Source of the DNA: Spirochaetota bacterium | Lineage (GTDB): Bacteria; Spirochaetota; UBA4802; JAFGJZ01 | DNA: 40,427 nucleotides | Direction of reading: 5' to 3' | Assembly (NCBI GenBank): GCA_016928815.1 | Contig: JAFGJZ010000189.1 | Location: 1-40,427 of the forward strand | Shown here: positions 19,555-28,587 of the stretch, piece by piece | Position numbering within the stretch: the stretch's first letter is position 1 | Layout of the letters: every line of letters begins with the position of its first letter | Notes under the pieces: generated by a model | Told to the model about the DNA's origin: nothing | Database searches by the model: none | What the model saw: the letters and a program-made list of their open reading frames with translations, nothing else | Position numbers and translations under genes: made by a program

Positions 19555-20181
19555 CTATTCGATTTTTTCAAAAATTTTTTCCACCGAATTGTAATTGTAT
19601 ACAGTGCCGGTGCCGATCTCATAATACCAGCCGTAAATGTTAAGTTCACCCCTGCTGTATTTCTCTTCAACAAGGGGATATGTGGTCAGATTATTCATCT
19701 GCTCGACAATATTTTCCTGTTCAATCAGCCAGTCAATATCATCTTCCGTACCGGCATCTCTGGCAATATGTTCCGCCTTAATTTTCGCGCTTTTCACGAG
19801 TTCAAGCCATTTTGCAGTATGCGGAATTTTATTTAATTCAGAATCGTTAAGATAAAGCGCTCTGCAGCCCCCGCAGTTTGAATGTCCGCATACAACAATA
19901 TTTTCAACATTCAATACGATTATTGCATATTCTATCGCCGATGTAGTTGAGAGAAATTCGGATGATGAGCGGTAATAGGGAACAACGTTGGCAATATTCC
20001 GTACGACAAAAAGATCACCGGGAAGGCTTTTGGTAATCAGATCCGGAACCACCCTGGAGTCTGAACAGCCGATGAAAAGCGTATGAGGGTTCTGTGAATT
20101 GCCGAGTTTTTTAAAAAGTTCCTTATTCCTTTTAAAATCATTGCTGCTGAATTCTTTTACACCGTCAAAAAGTATTTTCAT
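19555..20181 (-). CDS. beta-class carbonic anhydrase
   Basis: GCSDSRVVP and CGHSNCGGCRAL zinc-ligand motifs. Confidence 0.92.
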   Translation of the reverse strand: MKILFDGVKEFSSNDFKRNKELFKKLGNSQNPHTLFIGCSDSRVVPDLITKSLPGDLFVVRNIANVVPYYRSSSEFLSTTSAIEYAIIVLNVENIVVCGHSNCGGCRALYLNDSELNKIPHTAKWLELVKSAKIKAEHIARDAGTEDDIDWLIEQENIVEQMNNLTTYPLVEEKYSRGELNIYGWYYEIGTGTVYNYNSVEKIFEKIE

Positions 20182-20351
20182 TTTAAACCAGTCCCCGGAT
20201 TATCTGTATAATCTCCGTCAAATGATAAAATAGTTTCATAATATTGAAGATAATAATCAAATAAACTGCGAATTATGGCAAGTATAAAATATATATTTTT
20301 AAAATTGTGTTCAATTTTATTTTAACGATTTAATTTAAACTAAAAAATAAA

Positions 20352-21149
20352 TTACATAAAGCATTTATTGGAATAAATATAATCGGGAAACGAACTCATG
20401 TCATTCTCATTGAGATTCAGAAGATAACTGAGGTTGTGCACTGCAAGATTCTGAGCCTCGATCATACAGTCGATAAGACGGACTGTACAGCCCGGTATCT
20501 GCATGAATAAATTCATGCGCGCAGAATTTTCAATAAGTTTATCCATACGTTTTCTGATATCATAGAAATATCCGTTAAAGCTGAAAAAAGGTTTATGTTT
20601 ATTGTCAGTTGAAGCTGTGTTTAAATTTTGAACATAATCAGCAGAATCATCCCGCTTCAGCCTGCGTGCCTCAAGAAAATAATCCGGGAACCCCGAAGGT
20701 TCAAGAACCCATTTTTCGATAAAGGCAAGAATCTGGATTAACCGCTGAAGGACCAGATTCCGGATTTCTCCGGAGAAGTCGTTTAAATGACCCTTCTTCC
20801 CTGAAAAATCTTCGATGTCCCACAGAAGAAAATTAAAGTAGTTTATAATTTCTTCATTTGTTCTTGATCCATCGCCCGGAATCATAATAACCGTTTTTTT
20901 TACATTAACAGCAGAAAATTTCCTGTTTTTAAATGAAGTACTGTTTCTAAGATAAGTATCATATTCATTTCTTTTTTCCGAATCTGTCAGAATATTATAC
21001 GCATTGGAAATAATAATAAACATTGCCTGAGATTCTTCGGAATTTCCGTTCCTGTCAGGATGCCATTTAAGTGCTGATTTCCTGAAAGCATGTTTTATTT
21101 CATCAACATCCGCATTTTCAGGAAGATTTAAAATTTCATAATAAGTCAC
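20352..21149 (-). CDS. J-domain (DnaJ-like) protein with uncharacterised C-terminal region
   Basis: MTYYEILNLPENADVDEIKHAFRKSALKWHPDRNG, HPD motif. Confidence 0.85.
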   Translation of the reverse strand: MTYYEILNLPENADVDEIKHAFRKSALKWHPDRNGNSEESQAMFIIISNAYNILTDSEKRNEYDTYLRNSTSFKNRKFSAVNVKKTVIMIPGDGSRTNEEIINYFNFLLWDIEDFSGKKGHLNDFSGEIRNLVLQRLIQILAFIEKWVLEPSGFPDYFLEARRLKRDDSADYVQNLNTASTDNKHKPFFSFNGYFYDIRKRMDKLIENSARMNLFMQIPGCTVRLIDCMIEAQNLAVHNLSYLLNLNENDMSSFPDYIYSNKCFM

Positions 21150-21379
21150 TTGATTTCAAACAAATCCTTTTCCGGATAACCTGGAAAATCAGATATCAGC
21201 CTTAAGATAATTATTCAATATTCGGCAAACATTTTAACAATCAAAAAATCCGGATATATCATGATAATATAGAATTATATGTTTAATAAAACATGTCAAG
21301 AAATTGAATTAATTATTTTTATAAAGTATTAAAAAACACTTGTATTTATCCAGAAATATCATTTTCCTGTAAATACTAT

Positions 21380-21450
21380 TGAGGGATCGTTCAACGGCAG
21401 GACAATGGACTCTGACTCCATTAATTCAGGTTCGAATCCTGATCCCTCAG
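21380..21450 (+). tRNA. tRNA-Gln (anticodon CTG)
   Basis: Cloverleaf folded by eye: acceptor TGAGGGA/TCCCTCA, anticodon arm ATGGA-CTCTGAC-TCCAT, T arm TCAGG-TTCGAAT-CCTGA. Confidence 0.93.
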
Positions 21451-21461
21451 ATTTCCGTTCA

Positions 21462-21534
21462 GGGTTGCTAGCTCAACTGGTAGAGCAACTGACTCTTAAT
21501 CAGTAGGTCCGGGGTTCGAGTCCCCGGCAACCCA
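21462..21534 (+). tRNA. tRNA-Lys (anticodon CTT)
   Basis: Acceptor GGGTTGC/GCAACCC, anticodon arm ACTGA-CTCTTAA-TCAGT, T arm CGGGG-TTCGAGT-CCCCG. Confidence 0.95.
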
Positions 21535-21573
21535 ATAAAACGAATAATTAACATTAATTTTTTCAAATCAAAA

Positions 21574-21645
21574 AATCGTGTTTTTATTTCACAAGCATCC
21601 GCATTTTCGGAGATGTTCATAATTTCATAAGAAGTCGTCTGATTT
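21574..21645 (-). pseudogene. remnant of a J-domain gene start, paralogous to 20352..21149
   Basis: Minus-strand translation TSYEIMNISENADACEIKTRF vs MTYYEILNLPENADVDEIKHAF; 39/50 nt identical between 21596-21645 and 21107-21156. Confidence 0.7.
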
Positions 21646-21854
21646 ACCGCCCGGTATTTATTATCATTTAATTATCATAAACTCATAAAAATTCCATTCA
21701 CGCACTGCAGGGATCTGCTCCGTCGTCGGACCTGAGTATCTGACTGCCGTTTTACCGGTGTACGGTTCAGTCATTTTCAAACAGAAAATAATCCTCCGTT
21801 TTTCCGCTGTTGAATTTAAAATCAGTGATCTTCCTCTGAATTCATATCTTCTGC

Positions 21855-22276
21855 TTAAATTATTCCGTAAAAGGTGCTACTGCATTCATCAGTATGCCAC
21901 AAATTTCCAGTAAGAAGTTTCTTTATCAGTTGCCTGTCTGACAAATCATAACCCAATGCCGACCAGAAGAGCGGATCATTAATGAAATATCTGAATTCAT
22001 CATTCTTTACCGCCTTGTTCTTTACATTCGGATCAAGTTTAAAGGCTGTTTTAAGCTGTGTGTATATTTCTGCAAAAGCCTTATCTACTAAATCCTGTCC
22101 CTCATCATCAATACAGGGGAATATTGCTGAATAATAAGTGCATACATGCAGACAAGATTATAATTGGCAGGTTTATGAACAGGATCAGCTGATACTGCTT
22201 TAATGAAACTCCTTGCTGCATCCTTATATTTACCTTCCCTGTAAAATTTCATTCCTTCAATATTATAATTTTGCAA
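21855..22276 (-). pseudogene. frameshifted TPR-like protein
   Basis: ORF 22088..22276 (MQNYNIEGMKFYREGKYKDAARSFIKAVSADPVHKPANYNLVCMYA...) stops early; another frame continues ...YSAIFPCIDDEGQDLVDKAFAEIYTQLKTAFKLDPNVKNKAVKNDEFRYFINDPLFWSALGYDLSDRQLIKKLL... Confidence 0.6.
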
Positions 22277-22286
22277 TCCGTATCAA

Positions 22287-22358
22287 CGCCTGCATCATCG
22301 CCTGCATCATCGCCTGCATCAACGCCTGACGATAGTCTGCATCATAGTCTGACAATCG
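22287..22358. repeat. degenerate 12-bp tandem repeat (CGCCTGCATCAT, about 6 units)
   Basis: CGCCTGCATCAT / CGCCTGCATCAT / CGCCTGCATCAA / CGCCTGACGATA / GTCTGCATCATA / GTCTGACAATCG. Confidence 0.8.
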
Positions 22359-22398
22359 AAAGGCACGTTACCTGATAATCGACAGGCGTGTAATTACA

Positions 22399-22842
22399 TT
22401 AATCCTCAAACACGGACGAATAAAGCCACTTGCGGATAACTGCTCCGGAAGCAAAAATGAAAACAGTAAATGAAAATAACAAAAAGATATAAACAGCTGC
22501 TTTAGAGGCGGAAATAAAAAGAACAATCATTCCGGCAAGAAACAGAGGGGCTGAAATGATAAGATTTACAACAATTATTACAAGATAGTATGAAAAATAC
22601 TGTTTAAGACCGTACATATAAAAATCCCTGAAACCGGATCCCTCAAATGAACCATATTGCCTTTTCATGAGAGAACCGTAAATTACCGGAGAGGTCAGAA
22701 AAGTTATTCCGAAAGCAGCGGCAAAAACCGTGGAAAAATTAAGCCCCGCGTATACTGCCGAAACCGAACACAATACCGGAAATAAAGAGGCAGCCGCAAA
22801 CATCAGAAAATGAATAAGTCCCGTTTTAAAATAATTCTGCAT
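22399..22842 (-). CDS. hypothetical membrane protein
   Basis: Several hydrophobic segments; start taken at the internal Met preceded by GGGGGAT (ORF extends to 22869). Confidence 0.55.
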   Translation of the reverse strand: MQNYFKTGLIHFLMFAAASLFPVLCSVSAVYAGLNFSTVFAAAFGITFLTSPVIYGSLMKRQYGSFEGSGFRDFYMYGLKQYFSYYLVIIVVNLIISAPLFLAGMIVLFISASKAAVYIFLLFSFTVFIFASGAVIRKWLYSSVFED

Positions 22843-22890
22843 GAAATATCCCCCGTTGCGAGTGTACAACCTGTAAATAAATTAAATGAA

Positions 22891-23664
22891 TCATCCCATA
22901 AATGCAAGAAGATACGTAAGAAAATAATCCGAGATCAGCACTGCCATCGATGATTTAACAACAGCCGAAATCGTCGTTCTTCCGACTCCCTCGGCACCTC
23001 CCATGGTCGCGAATCCCTGATAGCATGCTATTACGGAAATTTCAATTCCAAAAAAAACTGATTTCATTATTCCCGAAACAAAATCCATAAGCGTAATATA
23101 CTGAAAAATATTTTCAAGATACTTATCAATTGTCACTCCAAGCCCGAAATAGGCGATAAAGGCGCCGCCGAGAACTCCTACAACATCGGTAATAACGGTA
23201 AGTACCGGAGTCATCACAAGGCAGGCCAGGAATCTCGGAACTGCGAGATACTGTATGGGATTTGCACTGAGAGTAACAAGTGCATCAATCTGCTCGGTTA
23301 CCTTCATTGTACCGATCTGCGCCGCAATTGCAGAACCCACCCTGCCGGCAAGCAGCAGAGCGGTCAGTACAGGTGAAAGTTCCCTGAACATGGAAATAGT
23401 AACCGCACTGCCTATATAAATGGAAGAACCGGGCATCAGAGCGTCCATCGCGCGTCCGATCTGAAGCGCCATAACCATACCTGTAAAAAACAGAGTGATG
23501 CCTGTGACCGGAAGAGACTTATAACCGATTTCAAGCATCTGCTGCATAATATTTTTCAGATCAAACGGTTTTCTGAATGTCCAAATGATTATATTTTTAA
23601 AGAAAACAAGATATGAACCGAATGATTCAAAAAACACATATATTATTCCATGCGTTTCAGTCAT
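22891..23664 (-). CDS. mlaE: MlaE-family ABC transporter permease
   Basis: FRELSPVLTALLLAGRVGSAIAAQIGTMKVTEQIDAL signature. Confidence 0.88.
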   Translation of the reverse strand: MTETHGIIYVFFESFGSYLVFFKNIIIWTFRKPFDLKNIMQQMLEIGYKSLPVTGITLFFTGMVMALQIGRAMDALMPGSSIYIGSAVTISMFRELSPVLTALLLAGRVGSAIAAQIGTMKVTEQIDALVTLSANPIQYLAVPRFLACLVMTPVLTVITDVVGVLGGAFIAYFGLGVTIDKYLENIFQYITLMDFVSGIMKSVFFGIEISVIACYQGFATMGGAEGVGRTTISAVVKSSMAVLISDYFLTYLLAFMG

Positions 23665-25016
23665 CTTTCACTATCCGGCATGGTTTCATCATAGCTGTGT
23701 ATCCTGTCAATGTTCTCAAACTTGGTGAATTTATCCCAGAACAGAAGTTCAACGTTTCCTATCGGACCGTTTCTCTGTTTTGCAATTATAATATCCGCAA
23801 TACCCTTCCGCTCGGTATCTTTTTTTACACGGTCTTCACGGTAGATAAACATTACAACATCCGCATCCTGCTCGATTGCACCGGATTCCCTTAAGTCCGA
23901 AAGCTGCGGAATCTGGTCAGTTCTTGACTCAACAGCACGGGAAAGCTGCGAAAGAGCCAGAACCGGGCACTGCAGTTCACGCGCAAGAAGTTTCAGTCCG
24001 CGTGAAATTTCACTGATCTGCTGCTGACGGTCAACTCTTGAAGTTGAACTTATAAGCTGAAGATAATCTATTATTATGATGCCGAGAGACTCTTTCTGAG
24101 CAACGCGTCTGGCTTTGGCCCGTATATCCGAAATCGTGAGTCCCGGTGTATCATCAATTACAATCGGGGCATTCTGGAATTTTTCCGCGGTTGCCGCAAT
24201 TGTTTTCATCTCGTCTACGCTTAAGTGGCCTGTTCGCAGACGCTGGGCATCGACCATTCCTTCAAGACAGATGAGACGCGTTAACAGCTGAACCGAAGGC
24301 ATCTCCAGTGAGAAGAAAAAAACGGGTTTTTTCTGTTTCAATGCGATTGAATTCATGAAATTTAGCGCCAGGGCAGTTTTGCCCATTGATGGTCTGGCTG
24401 CGAGAATAAGGAGCTCAGACTCATGAAAACCCGTAAGCATGTTGTCAATGCTGGAAAAACCCGAAGCGAGACCGGTAACTGCACGTTTGTTCTGAAAAAG
24501 AAGATTTATACGTTCCAGGGTTTCCTGGACAATCTGTTCAATCGGAACAAATTCGCCCGTTATTCTCTTGTCTGTTACCTCGAATATCTTCTTCTCTGCT
24601 TCATCAAGCATCTCGGGAGTTTCAATAGAAAGGTCATAACTGCTTTCAATTATCAGTGTGCTGACTTCTATCAATTTACGCCTTAATGAGAGCTCCTTAA
24701 TACGATGAGCATAACTTTCAGCATTTGCTGAAGTTGAAACCGTACGATAAAGACCGGCAAGATAAGCGTCACCGCCGACTTTTTCAAGCTGATTTTTATT
24801 AACCAGTTCCTGTTTGACCGTTATCAGGTCAATGGGACGGTTTTTACGGTCAAGTTCCTTTATCGCGGAATAAATAAGCTGATGCTGCTCAAGATAGAAA
24901 TCCTCGGGTACAAGCTGGTCGGAAACTCTGAGCAGCGCTTCTTTGCTGATTAAAACAGCAGCAAGACATGATGCTTCAGTATCTATATCCTGAGGCGGCA
25001 GCTGCTGCTTATTCAT
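23661..25016 (-). CDS. dnaB: replicative DNA helicase DnaB
   Basis: DIDTEASCLAAVL N-terminus, ARPSMGKTALALN Walker A, IIIDYLQLI, SQLSRAVE. Confidence 0.97.
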   Translation of the reverse strand: MNKQQLPPQDIDTEASCLAAVLISKEALLRVSDQLVPEDFYLEQHQLIYSAIKELDRKNRPIDLITVKQELVNKNQLEKVGGDAYLAGLYRTVSTSANAESYAHRIKELSLRRKLIEVSTLIIESSYDLSIETPEMLDEAEKKIFEVTDKRITGEFVPIEQIVQETLERINLLFQNKRAVTGLASGFSSIDNMLTGFHESELLILAARPSMGKTALALNFMNSIALKQKKPVFFFSLEMPSVQLLTRLICLEGMVDAQRLRTGHLSVDEMKTIAATAEKFQNAPIVIDDTPGLTISDIRAKARRVAQKESLGIIIIDYLQLISSTSRVDRQQQISEISRGLKLLARELQCPVLALSQLSRAVESRTDQIPQLSDLRESGAIEQDADVVMFIYREDRVKKDTERKGIADIIIAKQRNGPIGNVELLFWDKFTKFENIDRIHSYDETMPDSER

Positions 25017-25018
25017 AA

Positions 25019-25462
25019 TTACTCCTTCTCTACAACTACTTTAACTGCTGCAGTAAGACCTTCTTCAAGCTTAATCTCAACATTAAATTCTCCGAGATGT
25101 CTGATCGCGTCTTCAAGAACGATTTTACGTTTATCAATCTCAAATCCTGCATCTTTAAGCTTTTTAGCTATATCCATGGAAGTAATTGATCCGAAAAGTT
25201 TTTCATCTTCTCCGACCTTTGCTGTAATTTTAATCTCAACTGTTTTCAGTGCATCAGCAGTTTTTTCACTGACTTTTTTACGTTTCTCTTTTTTAACCTT
25301 TATCAGGTGTTTCTGATGCTCAATTGCGGCTTTACTGGCTTCAGAATATGCAATAACAAGTTTCTGAGGTAAAAGATAATTGCGGGCGTAACCGTTTGCA
25401 ACTTCCTTTACATCTCCTGCATCGCCTAGATTCTGAATGTCTTTCTGTAAAATAACTTTCAT
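25019..25462 (-). CDS. rplI: 50S ribosomal protein L9
   Basis: MKVILQKDIQNLGDAGDVKEVANGYARNYLLPQKLV. Confidence 0.97.
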   Translation of the reverse strand: MKVILQKDIQNLGDAGDVKEVANGYARNYLLPQKLVIAYSEASKAAIEHQKHLIKVKKEKRKKVSEKTADALKTVEIKITAKVGEDEKLFGSITSMDIAKKLKDAGFEIDKRKIVLEDAIRHLGEFNVEIKLEEGLTAAVKVVVEKE

Positions 25463-25556
25463 AACATTCTCCTGTTATATAAACAATAATATAAGAAAAC
25501 TCTTAATTCATTTTAAATGCTGCCATGCAGAAATGCAGCTGCATGATAACTCATGT

Positions 25557-26471
25557 TTAATTACCTGTGTCAGCGGGATTATCGTCCGGCTTTACGTTTA
25601 ATTTTCTGAAATCAGCCCAGAGATCAAGCAGACCTATTCCGGCAAGCAGAATTGATCCGAAAACAATTACGGTTTTTCCCATAATCAGAAACGTAAAAAC
25701 CGACAAAGGCAGCACCGCAGCCGGTATACGCAGTTTGATGAGAAAAAACTTGAATATACCCAGTGACTGAAGAAGATAGAGAAAAGAAACAATAAGCAGT
25801 CCGTTACGGGCTGCGAAAATCAGCTTTTTTCCATCAAGTGTAGCCGGTACTGCATCCGGTTTTATCAGAACAGTTCCGGCAAGAAAGATTATGAACAGAA
25901 ATATGAGATATTCATTCAGCTGATATTTTTCCATTCCTTCAATCTGCACGTTTTCCGTCGTTACGGTCATGAACATAAGCTTATAAAGAAACATGCTTAT
26001 AACCGAAAAAAGAACCGCCCAGACAAAACTGAAGAAAAAGACATTATCCCTGTAAACCACCAAAATAAATTTCATATCCTCAAACACTTCCGCCTTCTGA
26101 TCATCTGTCAGTTTCTGGCTGTTTACAAACTGTTCAGTCGTATTTCTCAGCTCCTGGTCCAGATTAAAATGCATTACGTTTATCATGTAATAGTGCTGAA
26201 AAACATTTATACACGAAAGAAGCAGCGCAGCTGTAATGATAAAAAACTGTACATTCTTCTTCTTTAAAAAGGTATATCCGCCTGTAATCCCGAGTACTGC
26301 CGGGGTAAACAAAACCGGTATATTTCCCGCATTCAGTATTGAAAGGGCTGACGATATTAAGAGATACGGTATAATCACACTTAGAGATTTTTTACCGTAC
26401 TTCACAATCAGATAGGGGAAACAGAAAAAACCGGCTGCCCCCGCCAATATCATTAACCCCGCAAATACCAT
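25557..26471 (-). CDS. DUF2232-like polytopic membrane protein
   Basis: Multiple TM segments, located between rpsR and rplI where DUF2232 proteins are often found. Confidence 0.65.
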   Translation of the reverse strand: MVFAGLMILAGAAGFFCFPYLIVKYGKKSLSVIIPYLLISSALSILNAGNIPVLFTPAVLGITGGYTFLKKKNVQFFIITAALLLSCINVFQHYYMINVMHFNLDQELRNTTEQFVNSQKLTDDQKAEVFEDMKFILVVYRDNVFFFSFVWAVLFSVISMFLYKLMFMTVTTENVQIEGMEKYQLNEYLIFLFIIFLAGTVLIKPDAVPATLDGKKLIFAARNGLLIVSFLYLLQSLGIFKFFLIKLRIPAAVLPLSVFTFLIMGKTVIVFGSILLAGIGLLDLWADFRKLNVKPDDNPADTGN

Positions 26472-26473
26472 TT

Positions 26474-26833
26474 TTACAGCTCAACAAAAGGTAATAATGC
26501 AATCATTCTTGCTTTTTTAATTTCAGTCGCAACAAGACGCTGATGCTTTGCACATGTGCCGGTAATTCTTCTAGGAAGAATTTTTCCCCGGTCTGTAATA
26601 AATTTTTCAAGAATATCAGACCGTTTGTAGTCAATGGCAACATCTTTGCTGTGGCAGAATCTGCATACTTTTTTCTTGAATCTCGGTACTCTCTGCGGCT
26701 TGGAATCCGGGTCAAATCTTCTTGATCTGTCCGGGTAGCTGTCTTCAGAGGATGTTTTTTCAACTGCCTCTTTTACCGGAGCCGGAGTTTCCGAAACTTC
26801 TGTTTCTTCAATGTTTTTAATATCTTCTGACAT
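26474..26833 (-). CDS. rpsR: 30S ribosomal protein S18 with acidic N-terminal extension
   Basis: [61 protein letters not shown]. Confidence 0.96.
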   Translation of the reverse strand: MSEDIKNIEETEVSETPAPVKEAVEKTSSEDSYPDRSRRFDPDSKPQRVPRFKKKVCRFCHSKDVAIDYKRSDILEKFITDRGKILPRRITGTCAKHQRLVATEIKKARMIALLPFVEL

Positions 26834-26864
26834 TTTTTTCTCCTTAAAATAAAACTAAAAACCA

Positions 26865-27320
26865 TTAAAACGGAATATCATCATCTGAAAAAGGATTTCC
26901 GCCTGAATCAGGGACGTCATCCGGAACATTCATGCCTGAGAAAGAATCAGTATAGCTTCCGCCTGATGATTCCCCGTTTCCGGCACCTGCCGGAGATGTT
27001 AGAAACTGGAAATTTTCAACAACAACTTCTACTGTGTAGCGTTTATTCCCGTCCTTATCATCCCATGAACGCTGCTGAAGATGGCCGTCAAGACCGATTC
27101 TCTGTCCTTTTTTCATGTATTGCGCAATAATCTCACCGGGTTTGCCCCATGCAATACAGTTGAAATAGGAAACCTGTTCTTTTTTCTCACCGCCGGAAAC
27201 ATATGTTCTGTTATTGGCAATTGAGAAGGATGCAATAGATGTACCGCTCTGAGTATATTTTAAATCAGGGTCTTTTACTAACCTTCCTATCAGCACGACT
27301 CTGTTAATATCACTCGCCAT
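26865..27320 (-). CDS. ssb: single-stranded DNA-binding protein
   Basis: INRVVLIGRLVKDPDLKYTQSGTSIASFSIANNR, C-terminal DDDIPF acidic tip. Confidence 0.97.
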   Translation of the reverse strand: MASDINRVVLIGRLVKDPDLKYTQSGTSIASFSIANNRTYVSGGEKKEQVSYFNCIAWGKPGEIIAQYMKKGQRIGLDGHLQQRSWDDKDGNKRYTVEVVVENFQFLTSPAGAGNGESSGGSYTDSFSGMNVPDDVPDSGGNPFSDDDIPF

Positions 27321-27331
27321 ACGGTACTCTC

Positions 27332-27619
27332 CTATGCGCTCTTTTCAAGACGTATGAACATATGTCTAAGAACATTACTGTCAAGATTCAGATCATTTTC
27401 AATTTTTTTAACTGCTGACGGATCCGCTTCGATTACATTAAACAGATAATATGCTTCTGTCTGGTCATCGATCGCATATGCCAGTTTTTTGTGCCCCCAT
27501 TCCTCTTCTGTAAGAACAGTTGCCTCTCTTTTTGAGAGAATTTCTTTGTAGTTTTTTTTGCTTTCTTCCGCTGTACTGTTGCGGAAAATAACCGTGAGCT
27601 CATACTTGTGTTTAGTCAC
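27332..27619 (-). CDS. rpsF: 30S ribosomal protein S6 (GTG start)
   Basis: S6 sequence KYELTVIFRNSTAEESK...; GGAGG 7 nt upstream of GTG at 27619; the ATG at 27658 in the ORF track is probably not the start. Confidence 0.92.
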   Translation of the reverse strand: MTKHKYELTVIFRNSTAEESKKNYKEILSKREATVLTEEEWGHKKLAYAIDDQTEAYYLFNVIEADPSAVKKIENDLNLDSNVLRHMFIRLEKSA

Positions 27620-27669
27620 TTTTTTCCTCCTTCCTATGGGATTATTTGCCAAATTCAAGATTTTGACAG

Positions 27670-27706
27670 AAAGGTCGTGTCAGCATCACATCTGACCTTT
27701 TTTTTT
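27670..27706 (+). terminator. hairpin plus U-run in the rpsF/metallophosphoesterase intergenic region
   Basis: AAAGGTC (27670-27676) pairs GACCTTT (27694-27700), followed by a T run to 27706 on the + strand. Confidence 0.45.
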
Positions 27707-27757
27707 CAAGCTTTTTTTTATTGAAAATTTAAAAGCCCTTAATTAAATGGCGTTATT

Positions 27758-28579
27758 ATGAAGAAAACAATTAAAACCGTGTTCATTGTCGCAATTCTGC
27801 TAATGCCGGCTTTCTGTGCAACCTCTCCGGAACCAGTACCTGAAGACATCTCTTTTGCCCTCATTGCAAATACACTTCCTCCGACTCCCTACTCGGAACC
27901 GGATGAAAAATACGCAAAGCTGATTTCAGACGTGAATAACAGCGGAGTAAGTTTTACAATTCACATGGGAAACATGATTTTTTCAGGACCTGCCGAAAAA
28001 ACACTCAATGATCTTGATATTAAAAAACAGATAGAAAGCCAGAAAAAATATACGTCAGCCCTTTTTTCAAGATTTTTCCATGTTACAGGCGAATATGACA
28101 TATACCATAAAAATCATCAATTGCTGGAGCAGGAACTGGGTCCTGATTACTATTCCTTTAACTACGGAAACACACATTTTATCGTACTGAATTCAAATGA
28201 CACCAGGGTAAATTTCATTTCCAGAAACCAGTTTTCATGGCTGCGGACGGACTTTAAAAATAATCATAAATTTGCAAGGTTTATCATATTCCTGAATCAC
28301 ATTCCGAAACTTCCTCCCGATGACAGGCATTTCAGGGGATTACAGACCCTGAATCAGAATTCTGAACTATTAAACATTCTGGAACAGCATGGCAGGAGTG
28401 ATGTAATAATCTCCAACTACGGAAGTCTATATTTCGAATTCTCTGATGGAAATACCACATTTATCAATGCACCTGTATCCAATCTTTCCGACTACACAAG
28501 AAAATCTGAAAACGATTTTTATATAGTCAGTGCGGAAGCCGGAAAAATAAAGGTAGAAGGACGCAGGATAAGCAAATAA
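27758..28579 (+). CDS. exported metallophosphoesterase-like protein
   Basis: Signal peptide/lipobox-like N-terminus, IHMGNMIFSGP, VTGEYD, YSFNYGNTHFIVLNS; metal-ligand motifs partly degenerate. Confidence 0.65.
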   Translation: MKKTIKTVFIVAILLMPAFCATSPEPVPEDISFALIANTLPPTPYSEPDEKYAKLISDVNNSGVSFTIHMGNMIFSGPAEKTLNDLDIKKQIESQKKYTSALFSRFFHVTGEYDIYHKNHQLLEQELGPDYYSFNYGNTHFIVLNSNDTRVNFISRNQFSWLRTDFKNNHKFARFIIFLNHIPKLPPDDRHFRGLQTLNQNSELLNILEQHGRSDVIISNYGSLYFEFSDGNTTFINAPVSNLSDYTRKSENDFYIVSAEAGKIKVEGRRISK

Positions 28580-28587
28580 AACTTATT

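Noticed and set aside
21690-21810. Minus-strand mini-ORF MTEPYTGKTAVRYSGPTTEQIPAVREWNFYEFMIIK
   Set aside because: 36 codons without a recognised family; could be a gene remnant but not supportable.
22287-22358. Possible CRISPR array
   Set aside because: 12-bp contiguous units with no spacers and no cas genes in the window.
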